A DNA stretch of 64,000 bases from Neostapfia colusana (taxonomy: Eukaryota; Streptophyta; Magnoliopsida; Poales; Poaceae). Shown piece by piece: positions 12,761-25,028 of this stretch. Location: positions 36,521,944-36,585,943 of the forward strand of contig JASWHV010000019.1 of assembly GCA_030760725.1 (NCBI GenBank), given 5' to 3'. The translations under genes were made by a program, and so were the position numbers. The stretch's first letter is position 1; each line of letters starts with the position of its first letter. The notes below the pieces were generated by a model. It saw only the letters and a list, made by a program, of their open reading frames with translations, was not told the origin of the DNA and ran no database searches.

Positions 12761-12989
12761 CTATAAATAAGACCTGAGAACCTTAGAGAAGAGGGTAAAT
12801 AAATCCAAAAATTTCAGCAGCTATTAAGCAAGAGAATAGAAAGTGTGGCTGTCCAAAAGAAAAGAAAAAAAGTGGCTGAAAATAGCACTTTGCGGTGGCT
12901 GAGTTGACAAGTAAAAAGCAGCAGCAAGCAGTTTTCGAAAATAACAGTTTATAGGGGTGTTCCTATGTGTTTTAGAGTGTCCATTCTAC
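12761..12989 (-). other. Putative leader intron of A
   Basis: On the minus strand, CCTAG|GTAGAATGG at 12989 could be a 5' splice site and TTATTTATAG| at 12761 a 3' splice site directly before the ORF0 ATG. The donor lies 28 nt past the primer-binding site, as in C and F. The 229-nt interval is U- and A-rich with no coding. Inferred from sequence only. Confidence 0.45.
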
Positions 12990-13016
12990 CTAGGCTTGGG
13001 TCCTATGGTCACTCGT

Positions 13017-13029
13017 GGGTCTGGTACCA
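13017..13029 (-). promoter_or_regulatory. Primer-binding site of A
   Basis: TGGTACCAGACCC on the minus strand, 5 nt from the LTR edge. It differs from the canonical TGGTATCAGAGCC at two positions. Confidence 0.7.
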
Positions 13030-13034
13030 ATTTG

Positions 13035-15628
13035 TGACATCCGGTTCCAAAGATGAACCAAGTGATGCGTATGTGTACCCAGAATGTTCATCACACATAC
13101 ACGGATACATCACAAACTGAATTCAGAACTTTAACCATGTTACAAAATAGTACGTAAGTGCTTTATTACAATAGTTCAATGTCTGAATAATGAGTATTTA
13201 ATTTGTTATGCAGCGGAAAACTTTAAACAGTAGCATAAGTAAACTAAGGCAGCAGGGCTCCAATCTCCGACTCCACAGACAGTTCACGGTAGTGCGCATG
13301 CCTAGTACTCCACCTGCTCTTCGAAGTACTCTTCTCCTGTAGCTGGTATATTGTGGGAAATGCAAGGGTGAGTACATGTTGTACTCAGCAAGTGCAGGAA
13401 AGTCTGACATGTAGCTTCAACAAGGATGGGAACAAAGGTTCATTGCAGCAAGCAGGTTTTATTTCATAATCACAAGAAAAAAAGCCTACAATGTCTAGGT
13501 GAGTTAAATCCCAATATAAACGAGTAATTCAACATGTCCCTTATTTAATACCATCATACCTCATCATCTATCAAGTTCAACCAGCCAATGCTCATTCTCA
13601 AGCTCATCTCATATTCACAATTGCTCATGATCAACACATAATCATATAACTGAATTCAATATCATTTGTATAACCAAAACCAGTCCCAAATGACAATACC
13701 ATAACCATACCCGAATAACCATCCCATATTTTTGCCTCTAATCATGGAAGTTGGCCAGGTTCTTGTAACCAGAAGCACGGCTATCATAATAGTTTTACAC
13801 TCTGCAGAGGTGGCACAACTTTACCCACAAGTTCGTGATTTCGTCACCATCCACGACTAGAGAAACCTCCATCATGCCACTAGAGATCACATAATAGCCT
13901 TTACAAAGGGGCTACTAGAATGTACGGACCCACTGAGGTTTCACCGGCAGGCTTGAATCTCCATTCTCTCACCCATGGGCCCCCTCGTGTGTCATGCAGT
14001 TCCTAGAGCATTCCTCCTCGACTCTCATTTCCAGCATCATCCAATGGTCCATAACAAATTAGAAACACATCTAATTAGTCAGCTAAGTCGCACCCATATT
14101 TTGTCTTGTGGTGGCACTGTTTTCCTGGCATATTCTCGCATGAACTGGTCCTTAGAACTAAGGCAAGCAAACCACCATCTCATTCAACATAACCACGAGC
14201 CAAGCTTGCCTAGATCTCCCCGGTTCCATGCTCATTGAACATCATCATTTTATCATCATCTTTAATCTTCCTGAGTGTAGTAATAAGTTTGTTTTAGTTT
14301 CTCGTAATCCTGTAAGTTATGCGGTGCAAAAGAGAAAACGACACTATACCCAACTCAACAAGTTCGCAGCGACAAGGGGTGGCATACAATGCTAGTAAAC
14401 TCCTACTAAATGGGCTTCCCATCAAATTGACACGAGCATGATGTTTTCACAAGCAAAACAGTTCAAAAATCATAGGATCAATATGGTCAAGGGGCACTTG
14501 CCTTGCTCCCACGGGTTGTGCTGCTCGAGCTCTTCTAAGTTTTGGTGCTGGAGAAACTCGTAGACGGCCTCTTGAGTGTGTCCTTCTACTCACGATCACG
14601 TATGTACAAGGCAATACAATCAATCAATACGCCGCACACATTTTACTCAAGATGTGATGATGTGGATGCATGCAATCCTACAATGCAACCTACTCTAACA
14701 AGTTCATATATGCCCATACATTTTTGGGTAGGTTTTGGTGGTGTTTTGCGATGATCGGTGATGCTAGAAATCAATTTAGGCGTGGCTATGATTCTAGCTT
14801 GGTATTAGATCAAACCGTCGTCAAAACCTAAGTCGAGGACTGTCCTACTTACATGCAGTAGCTCCTGGTCGTGATGCAAAGGGGTTGAGGACAATGGCAG
14901 CGGTGTTGCACGAAGGATTACGGCTCCTGCCTCTCTTCCTGCTCTTCTCCTCTGCGGCTGGTCTTCTCCCTGCCGTGGCAGCATCTAAGACCACTCTTGT
15001 GATCAATGTGGTGGCTGGGGTTTTACTTGAGCAGAGCAGAGCAGAGCTGCAGCCAGGGCAGGGAGGCGCTGGGGTCTTCCTCTCCGGCAGGGGCGTGGCA
15101 GGGCAGGGCCGCGGTGGCGGCCAAGGCAGGACAGCAGGGTGTGGCCAGGACAGAGCAGCAGCAGGGCGTGGCCAGGAGTTTTTCCTGGGCAAGGGGCGGC
15201 GGCCATGGGGTTTTCTTGGGCAGGGGGCGGTGGCCAGGGGGGAAGGGTTTTATTTATAGGAGGAAAGGCAGCCATGGAGGCTAGGATTTCAGAAAAATAA
15301 TTTGATCAAGGGCTGGGATTGGATTTGGGAGATGGGAAAATCCCTAGAGGAGCGGCTAGGGGGAAATCCCCTAAGGGGGCGCGGCCAAGGGGGAGAAAAT
15401 CCCCAAGGGGGGCGGCCAGGGGAAATTCCATTAAGGGGAAATTTCTTAAGATGGGGGCGCTAGCCAGGTTAGGGGGAAGGGGAGCTAGGGTTCTTTTCTT
15501 TTCTATTTTCCTTTTCTTTTATTTATTTATGGATTCCTATATTCCTTTATCTCTTTTCTTCTTCTTTTTAAATGCTTCTCTACAAGAAAATGGATGCAAT
15601 ACATGATGATGAATATGAGGGTGTTACA
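13035..15628 (-). repeat. Chromovirus LTR shared by A (as 5' LTR) and B (as 3' LTR)
   Basis: 2594 bp. On the minus strand it begins TGTAACACCC and ends in GGATGTCA. A primer-binding site adjoins its left edge and a polypurine tract its right edge, so it lies between two internal regions on the same strand. The 13200-14880 part matches C's LTR at 33270-34348 on the opposite strand, which defines one family. 15330-15450 has degenerate GC-rich short repeats of a GGCGGCCAGGGG type upstream of the promoter. Open frames inside (for example 14885-15259) are GC-driven and do not resemble proteins. Confidence 0.82.
15251..15258 (-). promoter_or_regulatory. TATA box of A/B LTR
   Basis: TATAAATA on the minus strand followed by AAACCC. 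C's LTR has the same arrangement (TATAAATAGAACCC) at 32899. Confidence 0.6.
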
Positions 15629-18600
15629 AACCTACCCCCTTAAAATGAATCTCGCCCTCAAGACTCGATAGAGTGGAGAAAAGATGAGGGAATTCCGTCT
15701 TGAGGTCTTCCTCACGCTCCCACATAGCTTCGACTTTCTTATGATGGCTCCATTGTACCTTGCACCAACGGATTACCTTGTTTCTCGTGACTCTTTCCTT
15801 CGTATCCAGAATTTTGATAGGGTGTTCCGCATAGGTCAAGTCCTCCTAGGGTTCTAACTCGTCTATTGGTACTTGTTCTTCCGGCACTCTTAGGCACTTC
15901 TTGAGCTGAGACACGTGAAACACGTCGTGTACATCGGAGAGGTGTGCCGGCAGCTCTAGTTGATAGGCTACTTCTCCTCGCTTGCCCAAAATCTTGAATG
16001 GTCTGATGTAGAGAGGTGCTGGCTTGCCTTTGACATTAAACCGTCAATGGCCTCGGATAGGCGACACCTTGAGATACACGAAGTCTCCGACATTGAAGGT
16101 CAAACTTCTTCCCCTATTGTCCGCATAGCCCTTCTGTCGTGACTGAGCGGCGTTCAAGTTTTCACGTATTGTTTGGACTTGCTTCTCGGTGTCCTGTAAG
16201 ACTTTTGATCCAAACACTTGGTTTTCTCCCATCTCATTCCAGAATAGAGGTGTTCCACACCTTCTACCATATAATGCCTTGAAAGGTGATATTTTCAGGC
16301 TGGCTTGGTAACTATTGTTGTACGAGAATTCAGCATACGGCAAGCTTCTGTCCCAGCTAAGCCCATGTTTCAAGGTGCAAGATTTCAACATGTCTTCCAA
16401 TATCTGATTCGTCCTCTTGGTTTGTCCGTCGTTCTGTGGGTGATATGTGGAGCTGAAATTCAACCGTGTACCCATAGCTTCATGTAGTTTCTTCCAGAAC
16501 CTAGAGGTAAATTGAGAACCTCGGTCAGAAACTATTCTCTTCGGAACTACATGACGACATACTATATTCTCCATATACAGCTCGGCTAACTGCGCCACGG
16601 TGTACCTGGTCCTGACAGGAATAAAGTAAGCTGATTTTGTCAATTGGTCCATGATAATCCAAATAAAGTCGTAACCGGACTGAGTATGTGGCAATCCAAC
16701 TATGAAATCCATACCGATTTCTTCCCACTTCCACTCGGGTACTTTTAACGGCTGCAATAATCCAGCTGGTCTCTGATGCTCAGCCTTCACTCGTTGGCAC
16801 GTGTCACATAGAGCAACATATTCAGCTATGTTCCTTTTCATGCCATCCCACCAATAGCAAGTTTTCAAGTCCTTATACATCTTTGTGCAGCCAGGGTGTA
16901 TGGAATAGGGCGAGTCATGTGCCTTCTTTAGTATCGCGTCGTGGATGTGCTTCATGTTAGGCACACAAATCCTTTTTCCTAACCAAAGCATACCACTCTA
17001 ATCTTCCTTGAAATCTTTCTCTATCCCTTGTCGGATTCATTCCTTGATTTCCTTTATCTCCTCATCCATTGATTGACCATCTCGTATCTCTTGTTCTAAC
17101 GTTGGGTTTAGGTCTATCACCTCCATCTCATTCACGAACCCTAGATGTAACCGTTTAAACTCCTTAAGTAGCTCTTGTGGCATCTCCTGAACTGTGAGTT
17201 GGTGACATGCTCCCTTTTGGCTCAGAGCAACCACTACTACATTAATTTTCCCGGGTTGATAGTTAATTCCTACATAATAATCCTTGATGAGCTTTAACAA
17301 TCGACATTGCCTCAAATTCAGATCCGTTTGCGTGAATATGTACTTGAGGCTTTTGTGATCCATATAAATTTCACATCGATGACGAAGGATGTGGTGCCTC
17401 CAAATCTTCAATGCGTGTACTACGACTGCAAGTTCCAGATCATTCGTAGGGTAATTCAGCTCATGTTTCTTTAGTTGCCTCGATGCATAAGCTACCACTT
17501 GGCCTTCTTGCATAAGCATACATCCAAGTGCATGTCTTGAGGTGTCACAATGTATATCAAAGCTCTTGCTCACGTCCAGCAAAACCAAAACTGATGCCGT
17601 TGTCAATCTCTTCTTTAACTCCTCAAAGTTTTCTTGACACGCTTGTGTCCTCTGAAATGCCTTCCCTTTCATTAGCAATTCAGTCCTGAGCTTCGCTGTC
17701 TTGGAGAAGTCCTTGATGAATCAGCGGTAATATCCAGCCATCCGGAAGCTCCGAATGTCCTTCACATTCTGCGGTGGGTTCCACTTCAACAAGTCCCTCA
17801 CTTTTCCAGGAACAACCGATAATCCTCCTTCGGAGATGATGTGGCCTATGAATGATATCTCCCTTAACCAAAATTGACACTTGCTGAACTTGGCATACAA
17901 TTGATGCTCTCGTAGTTTCTGCAATGTCAGTCTCAAGTGTTCCTCATGTTCTTCCTCGCTCCTAGAATAAACCATAATATCGTCAATGAAAACCACAATG
18001 AACTTGTCCAAGTACTCAATAAATACCTTATTCATGAGGTACATAAAGTACACAGGTGCATTTTTCAACCCGAATGACATGACGGTGTACTCATACGAAC
18101 CATACAGTGTTCGAAAAGCCATCTTGGGTATGTCTGAGGGTTTAATATTCAGCTGGAATTATCCCGACCAAAGATCAATCTTAGAGAAAATCCCAGCGCC
18201 TTTCATTTGGTTGAATAAGTCCTCTATGCGGGGTAGCGGGTACTTATTCTTGATCATAGCCTTGTTGGGAGACCTATAATCCACACATCCTCTGGGTTCC
18301 ATCCTTCTTATCTATGAAGAGCACTGGGGCTCCCCATGGTGATGAGCTTGGGCATATAAACCCTTATCTAGCTGCTCTTGAATTTGCTTCTTTACCTCCA
18401 CTAATTTATTAGAAGGCATCCTATATGGCCTCTTAGCTATAGGTGCAAACTCTATGTCACGATCAGGTGGCATACCTGGCAATTCCTCTGGAAACACATC
18501 TGAATATTCTTGAACCATCAGAATACTTTCCAATGTCACACCTTCCACGTGGTTCAGCACTGCCTTGTCGGTTGCAAGTTGGGCTGCCTCAAACTCGATA

Positions 18601-19868
18601 CGGGCACCGTGCTCACTCGTCAACTGTACGATCCTCTTAGCACATTGAATCACTCTGTTATACATGCTTATCCAATCCATTCCAATTATTTATCAATCCC
18701 ATGGGAATCCGAGACACTGAGGTTGGCAAGAAAATCTACCCCCCCCTTATTTTAATGCTTAGTTTCGAACATACTATATTTGTCCTCATCTCTCCACCGG
18801 GAGAATTAACCAACATAGTTTGTTTCATGTGGGATATGGGTACGTTATACTTGTCAACATACTTGGATAAGATGAATGAATGCGATGCTACGGAATCAAA
18901 TAAAACAGCGGCTGGGTTGGAGTTGGCGAGAAACATACCAATCATGACGTCCTCAGCTTGTTGTGCTTCCTCAGTTAAGACGTGATTCACATGGCCATGA
19001 GCAAAGTTCTGCTGTCCAGGTTGCCTTGTGTTGCTACTCCATTCGGCTGTGGGTTCTGCTTGGGTACATTGTTCGGCTGTTCAAGGCCTTTCTTGGAGCA
19101 CTGGTTTGCAAAGTGTCCCGTCTCTCCACATGTAAAGCATGCCTTGTTGCTAATAGCACCAGGGAGATTGGGGCGAGGCTGATTTTGAGCATAGGCGCCC
19201 ATGTTTGGACGGGGCGCAGGTGGCATCAGAAAATGGGGTACTTGCATGATGGGGCATTGATGCGGTGGCTGATTAGGGCGAGGAGGAGTTGCAGGGCGAA
19301 AAGTAGAAGCAGACGAGTCATAATATGCTGCAGTTGGTGGCATGAAGTGGGGGCGCACATTGCTTACTTGTGGCTGTCCTTGATATGGCATCTTCCTCTT
19401 GCCCTCTTGTTCAATCACACGGATTTTTCTCTCCACCATTATAGCCTTGTCAACAAGCTTCTGGATGTTTGCATAGTCATTGTTAAGCAACTGGACTTGA
19501 ATCTCATTGTTTAGTCGTCTCATGAACAGGTATTGCTTCCTGCGGTCCATGTTAACGTCCTCTGGAGCATACCTTGACAATTGCGTGAACTTGTTGAGAT
19601 ACTCATTCAAACTCCTGCCTTTTTAGTATCATGACTCCTTCAGGGACATAGTGAGAGCAGAAACTCTCCTTGAATTCAGCCCAACTAATTGTCTCCAGAT
19701 TAGCATGGGCGATGCAAAGAGCGTCCTACCAATCAGCGGCTGCTCCAATCAGTTGGTGTGACGCAAAGAGAACTTTCTCCCGATCACTGCATTGAACAAT
19801 AACAAGCTTCTTCTCAATAGACTTCAGCCAGTCATCGGCCTCCACAGGATCATTAGCTTGTGTCGTGT
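15624..19868 (-). pseudogene. Gag-pol of chromovirus B, broken
   Basis: Almost all pieces lie in one minus-strand frame. Gag (18987-19868) has a CFTCGETGHFANQC zinc knuckle. The protease (18736-18990) reads DSVAS instead of DSGAS. Reverse transcriptase carries FIDDIMVYS near 17990. RNase H is at 17037-17678, the integrase zinc finger and core at 16044-16991, and a chromodomain-like tail at 15624-15839. Breaks include two stops in gag (near 19620 and 19728), frameshifts around protease and in RT near 18340, a stop near 17730 and others before 17037, 16044 and 15840. RT also lacks about 8 residues present in C after DIEFA. The frame ends in a TAA inside the LTR. The element cannot be autonomous. 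Confidence 0.88.
15629..15642 (-). promoter_or_regulatory. Polypurine tract of B
   Basis: TTAAGGGGGTAGGTT on the minus strand ends at the LTR edge. The pol reading frame runs through it, so its purines are also codons for KGVG. Confidence 0.75.
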
Positions 19869-20034
19869 GATAACCCTACCGTTAAAGAGGATGGTCACAT
19901 CAGCCTTCCACTCTTCATGTCCAAGACGAGGGACTTTCTTGAGGACGTACTCCGGGTATAAGCCACAGCAATCAAGGAACTCTCTCAGCTCCCTGGTTAT
20001 GTGTCCTCCCTCAATCATGTTGGACCGTAATTTG
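19866..20034 (-). pseudogene. ORF0 fragment of B fused to mid-gag
   Basis: On the minus strand, 19868-20034 encodes the same EGGHITRELREFLDCCG block as A's ORF0 and then passes directly into gag at the QANDP position near 19866. The C-terminal part of ORF0, the spacer and the gag N-terminus are therefore missing by one internal deletion, with a frame change at the junction. The upstream (N-terminal) half is cut at 20034 by unrelated sequence. Confidence 0.72.
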
Positions 20035-21549
20035 TGAGATCTACGTGTGATGATACATTGGCAATTAGAATAAAAGTGAGGATTTACATTCATAGTTTTG
20101 AATTTTGCCGAAATACCCGCTTCGTGTTGTCCGATCTTTCTCATTGCATTTCAGGAGTAACTGTCACTGCAGAGCAGCTGTTTTCATAGAGTTTATCTTT
20201 CAGCCACTCTGTTTTTAACTTGCAATGTTTTGAACTTGCTTCTTGGCTTATGGAATGCTTGCTTAGTATTCTCTTACTAAGTTTTTGATGTGTTATGGCT
20301 GAATATGGTGGGTAATACATTGCTATGGTTTGCAACATGCTTATGTGAGGTGCTCATGTAAGGTGTTGTGGTTTTCGACTAACGTGAGTCAAGTAATGGA
20401 CTTGTGCTCGAAAAAAGTGGATGTTTGTTCATGTGCAGGTGTTGCTTAAGGTCAAGACATGGCTGGTGATAGAGATCCTTGAACTAGTCCTAGGGAGAAG
20501 ATGAGGTTCAACAACCAAGTTCGGGAGGAATTGTGGTTGAGCTGATCGGGAGGTCACACAGCATGTTTGGGTCAAGAACAATGAATATGAAGGTGTTGTG
20601 AACGTTTTAGAAAGTTTTTGCACGTATGCAAGGGGTGCATGGACGTGCTACATTGTTCCAAGGCGTGGTGAAGAGATATGGTTGAAAAGGTGCAACCGGC
20701 TGGATTTTGCGCTCAGGCTGCGGCTGAGGCGATTATGATTTGTTTATGGAAAGTTTTGAGTTGCTTATAATAGGATTTCATGTTATTCACGAAGTAGAGT
20801 TGTTTTAGTAATGTTTGGAACGTTCCTAAGGTGTTTGGAAGTCTTAAGATTGCTTCTATCTGCATATAGAAGAGTCTTGAGCAGTTTTGGAAAGTTTGAA
20901 TCCAAGGAGTAGGAGTCCTAGTTTGGATTGGGTTGGCCTTAAGGCTGGTTCTATAAGCAAGTGAGGCCAAGGCTCATTGAGAGCACAACTTGTGGCTGCT
21001 TCTCTTAAGTTTTTACCAATAAAATTCGTATTTTATAGGAGCTTCGGTGTCTTGTTCGTCCGACTTGTTTCAGACAAGTTTTTTCTCGGCGAGTTTCTGG
21101 ATAGACCAATGTTGCTTCGGTACTTTGATCATAACTCACGTTTTACTGATCCAATTGATGTGATTTATTTTTGTTTGTCTTCCCAACTTGATTATCTATC
21201 ATCTATGAAAATTTCACGGTCATTGGATTTGTGGTTTTTGTTATACAAGAGTTTCTTTGCAGCATTGCAGATCTGTTTTTAAAATCGGGTAGAACAGATT
21301 GACCTTTGTCTAGTCTCTTGATCATAACAAAAGTTCTACTTAATATTTTCACGTGATTCTTGTTGCAGTGTCTTAATGACTTGATTCTATATAATCTACA
21401 CTAGTTATTCATGTTTGAACACGTCAAAAATAGTCGCACACACGGTTTCTTTATCAGATCGATTTTCTGATGAGAGGTTTTTTGTAGCTTCCGCATAAAA
21501 AGTTTTAATCTACCATTCACCCCCCTCTGGTAGCGTTTCACATGCTCTT
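20035..21549 (+). mobile_element. Copia-like LTR (G), interrupted by F
   Basis: This 1.5-kb stretch has no coding region. It ends in a CCATTCACCCCCCTCTGG segment like those at the 3' ends of SIRE/Maximus-type Copia LTRs. It has TATAAG near 20952 and AATAAAA near 21018, in promoter-then-polyadenylation order on the plus strand. After removal of element F, the sequence continues at 32305 with CTATTCGATCCTACA and a primer-binding-like TTGTATCAGAGCC. The left boundary is taken as the end of similarity to ORF0 of B. Assignment to SIRE/Maximus is from memory of the motif, so it is tentative. Confidence 0.45.
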
Positions 21550-24500
21550 TGTCACACCCGGTTTCTCCGAAGAACAACCGAGTGAATATCACATGTATGC
21601 CAGGATCATTTTCTCATACATGTGATGAGAAATAGTGAAGCATCATCATATTACAAGTCAGGTGTTCGAATATAAATTAGTCTTACATAGCATACGTCTC
21701 GATGGACGATAATAAGTTCATAATATGTAAATAAAACAGCAGCGGAAATATAAATCTTGTGGGCTCCGTCACAGGCGTTGCCCGGGGGACTCCATGAACC
21801 TAGAATCCTTCTTTGGGTCCAAAGTCTTTGTCATTGAACACCACATCTTCCCCTTGACCTGAGCAGCAATTTAAACCAACAAATATGCAAGTTTGAGTAC
21901 CGTTGGTACTCAGCAAGTGTGGGAAAGTTATGTCATGCATGGCCAGAGCAAGGAGAGGTTGAACTCATGGTTAAAGCACTATGCAATTAATACCTATCAC
22001 CTTAGCTTATTAAGCACCTACATTACTACACAGGTGAAATGGTCCCAATCTCCCAATCCATCATCAAAATCAAGTAAGCATAGTCTCATTTCCAATGTTA
22101 AGCTTCCGCTTAACATCCTCAACTTCCAAATTCATCATCCTCTAATCATGAATAAGTCCAAGCCGCTCTTGACCGTGAGCACGGCTGTCATGACAGTTTT
22201 GACTCTGCAGAGTTTGCACCACTGTACCCACATGTAGTGATTTCATCCCCCATTGCCGGGTGTACTAAAAGAACCTCCATTATGCCAGTGGCCGCGAACC
22301 ACATTCACACTTCCCAGGTGTGTAGCCAGGAGATCACTACGAAGCCTTTACAAAGGGATTCCCGACGAGCGTGGGCCCACTGAGGTTTCACCCCTAACAG
22401 CTTACAAGAGGCTCCAACCCCGCTGAAGTGGCCCCCTCTTGAGCTTTGCGGTTCATATGGTAGTCCAGCTGACACCTATTCCCCGCACCATCCAACACAC
22501 CCATACTACGCCGGGGATACAACTAATTAATTGGCCAAGCTGCCCCATCTCAGCATGTGGTTGGCACGGTAAAGCCAGGTTACATGCTCCATGAACCGGT
22601 CCTTAGGATCCAAGCAAGTACTAAACACAAACCCGAGTCTCGTGCACCCAGCACCAATCAAATCATCCAACTTGCCTCGATCCCTACCTCTACATAACTC
22701 ATAATATCTCATTCAAGAGTAAGGTAAATAAATTGATGATCTCATATCCCAATTATCCCATTCTAAGCATGGCTAAGCATAAGCATACAAATAAATGACA
22801 TGACAAAATAAATCCCAACCCAAGCGACAAGGAAACAAGGTAATGCAATTCTAGGGAAACTTCCTAGCATGAGTTTCATATTTCAATTGACAATGCAAAT
22901 AATTCTATCAACACATCCTAGTATAGGATCAAAGTGGTCAAGGACACTTGCCTTCTTCCTGCTGCTCTGAGAATGGAAAGTCTTGGTCTTGGAAAGGAAA
23001 AACTTGCTCTGGGGCAGGTTCTACTCATGCCAACACACATAGCAAAAGAAAAACAACAATCCATAAGCCATAGTTCACACTTTCACTCATGCAAACCACA
23101 CATACATACATATGGGAGTCATTCACATTACTAAGTGTTGTGGTTACCCTAGATGTTTTAATTTTTGGCCTACATGCACTTTTAAACATATGTATATGAT
23201 TTCTAACTTTTGTATTCAGATTTCTGTTTGCACACTATATATGAATTTCCAATTTGAACAAATTCTTTATATTCAATTAATACACTTCTTAGCTACCAAG
23301 TTTGCATGGAAGGTAATTTCCTACTCCAAATGGGTTTTCAGATCTTCTACCAAATCCTAAACTGAAGATTTTGAATTTGGAGACTTCATTTATCATTCTC
23401 TAATTATGCATACCTATTTTCCTATATTTTTCAGATTTACTTTCTATGCCTAAAAGTGAGTTTTAATATTAAATAGTAGGACATATCATCTAAACAGAAT
23501 AGGTTCTGATCTAAAATATTAAATAATATATTTTTGAACTTCTCCTCTGATGTGAACTAATTTAAATTTATTTTATCAGTTTTCAGAATTATTTCCTAGC
23601 CTAAAAATGTGTTTCTATAACTAATAAATATGAACAACAATTAGACAGATTCATTTCAGCCTAAAATCTATTTTTAACTCATTCTAAAGTTTCCAAGTGC
23701 TAGGAGAGTTTAAATTTTAATTTGTACATGTGTTTGCCTTACCTTTTAAATTTAAATCCTAGTCACATATTCAAATTTCTGAATTTAATATCATATAAGG
23801 TCAAAAAGGTAAATCCACCCTACTGCAGGGTCTAATTTGCTATTTCATAAACTTCCAGGGGTCTAACTACATATAACAGAGGGGTTTTCCTAATTTTTAT
23901 TAAGTCCAGGGGCTAAAACTGATTTTTAAATGAATTTACACGAATTTCTGAAGTTCCAGGGGCTAGATCAGAAGTTTCTGGGGCTAGCTCGTGTTTTCCG
24001 AGATCCCCATGGGGTAGCGCGTAAGAATCCCGGCCTTTATAACGCTGGGCTGATGTGGACCGTCCGATTTAAAACAGACGGCTCAGATTAGATCGCTGAA
24101 CCGGTACGCGTGGATTTTACTTCTACCGTGCGATTTAAAATAGACGGCCCTCAAGGGGCCACGTCGCCCTGGCCGGAGCCAGCACACGCGTGTGGCAGCG
24201 CGCGGCGGCGGGGGGTGGCCATCTCGCCGGCGCAGCCTCGGCTTTTGCCGCTACACGTTAGAACTCGCATCTTTTTGCATGGATCGGCTGCGGAGGGGTA
24301 GGGAATGCTTACCGAGGTGTTTTCCAGCACTCGGAGGCCCTGGAAGTCGGTCGGCGGCGAGCTTCAATGGCGACGATCTTCGGTGCACGTCGGGGGGGCC
24401 GTTGGGGCGCAAGACACGTCGTTTCCTTCACCTGCAGGGCTCCCCGGCGGCGGTGGAATGTGATCAGCACTTTAGATCAGGGAATTTGAGAAAGGATCGA

Positions 24501-24983
24501 AAGATTTCGGCTGTAGAAACTTCGGTTCTCAGCGGAGAGAAGAACAGCCGATCGGGGGGCGGGGGGAACAGGGTGATTGTCGGCGTTTATATAGGCGAGG
24601 GAGGTCGGCGGTCTGTTGAGATCGAGTTGGAGGCGTACAGGATCAGAAATCGGCTGGGGGCGCGGGTTTCCGGAGTTCGGTTGCGATCGGGGGCGGGGGG
24701 GGGGGGGGAGTCCGGGTCGGTTGGCGCGCGGGAGGTGAGGGATGACACGCGGGGCCCACGTGTCAGTGAGAGGGAGAGAGGGGGCGCGCGGTCTCGGGCT
24801 GGCGCGGGGGATTGGGCCGGCTGGTGGGTTTCGGCCCACTGGCCGGTTGGGGTTTTTCTTTTTCCTTTTCTTTTCTGTTCTGATTTGAATTTGAATTCCA
24901 GTTTGAATTTGAATTTCTGCACCACATGCAATACGTCCAAAAATTTTTAAATTCACCTCGTTAACATGTTTTGGGGTGTTACA
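21550..24983 (-). repeat. F 3' LTR
   Basis: 3434 bp and clearly homologous to 28983-32304. Low-copy-looking AT-rich sequence (22740-23990) leads into a GC-rich promoter part (24000-24850) with G runs. The long open frame at 24192-24950 is GC composition and not a recognisable protein. Confidence 0.9.
24586..24593 (-). promoter_or_regulatory. TATA box, F 3' LTR
   Basis: TATATAAA on the minus strand between GC-rich blocks. The copy in the other LTR is at 31918-31925. Confidence 0.6.
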
Positions 24984-24998
24984 GTTCTACCCCCCTTA
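24984..24998 (-). promoter_or_regulatory. F polypurine tract
   Basis: AAGGGGGGTAGAAC on the minus strand abuts the LTR start TGTAACACC. Confidence 0.82.
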
Positions 24999-25028
24999 AA
25001 AGAAATCTCATCCTCGAGATTGGTGGTT

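Larger units (their letters stand above)
15629..20034 (-). mobile_element. Chromovirus B internal region, right end lost
   Basis: Polypurine tract, pol, gag and part of ORF0 are present on the minus strand in the expected order. Primer-binding site and 5' LTR are missing, because the sequence changes to an unrelated Copia-like LTR at about 20034. The same family as A and C is shown by near-identical ORF0 and gag blocks. Confidence 0.8.

Noticed and set aside
13990..14240. Host gene exons in the 13-15 kb or 20-23 kb regions
   Set aside because: All short frames there fall in LTRs identified by paired copies or by primer-site and polypurine-tract edges; no splice-consistent protein similarity was seen.
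24192..24956. Long overlapping ORFs on both strands (252, 159 and 117 codons)
   Set aside because: They lie in the GC-rich promoter part of F's LTR. The related copy at 31607-32271 breaks the frames with indels.
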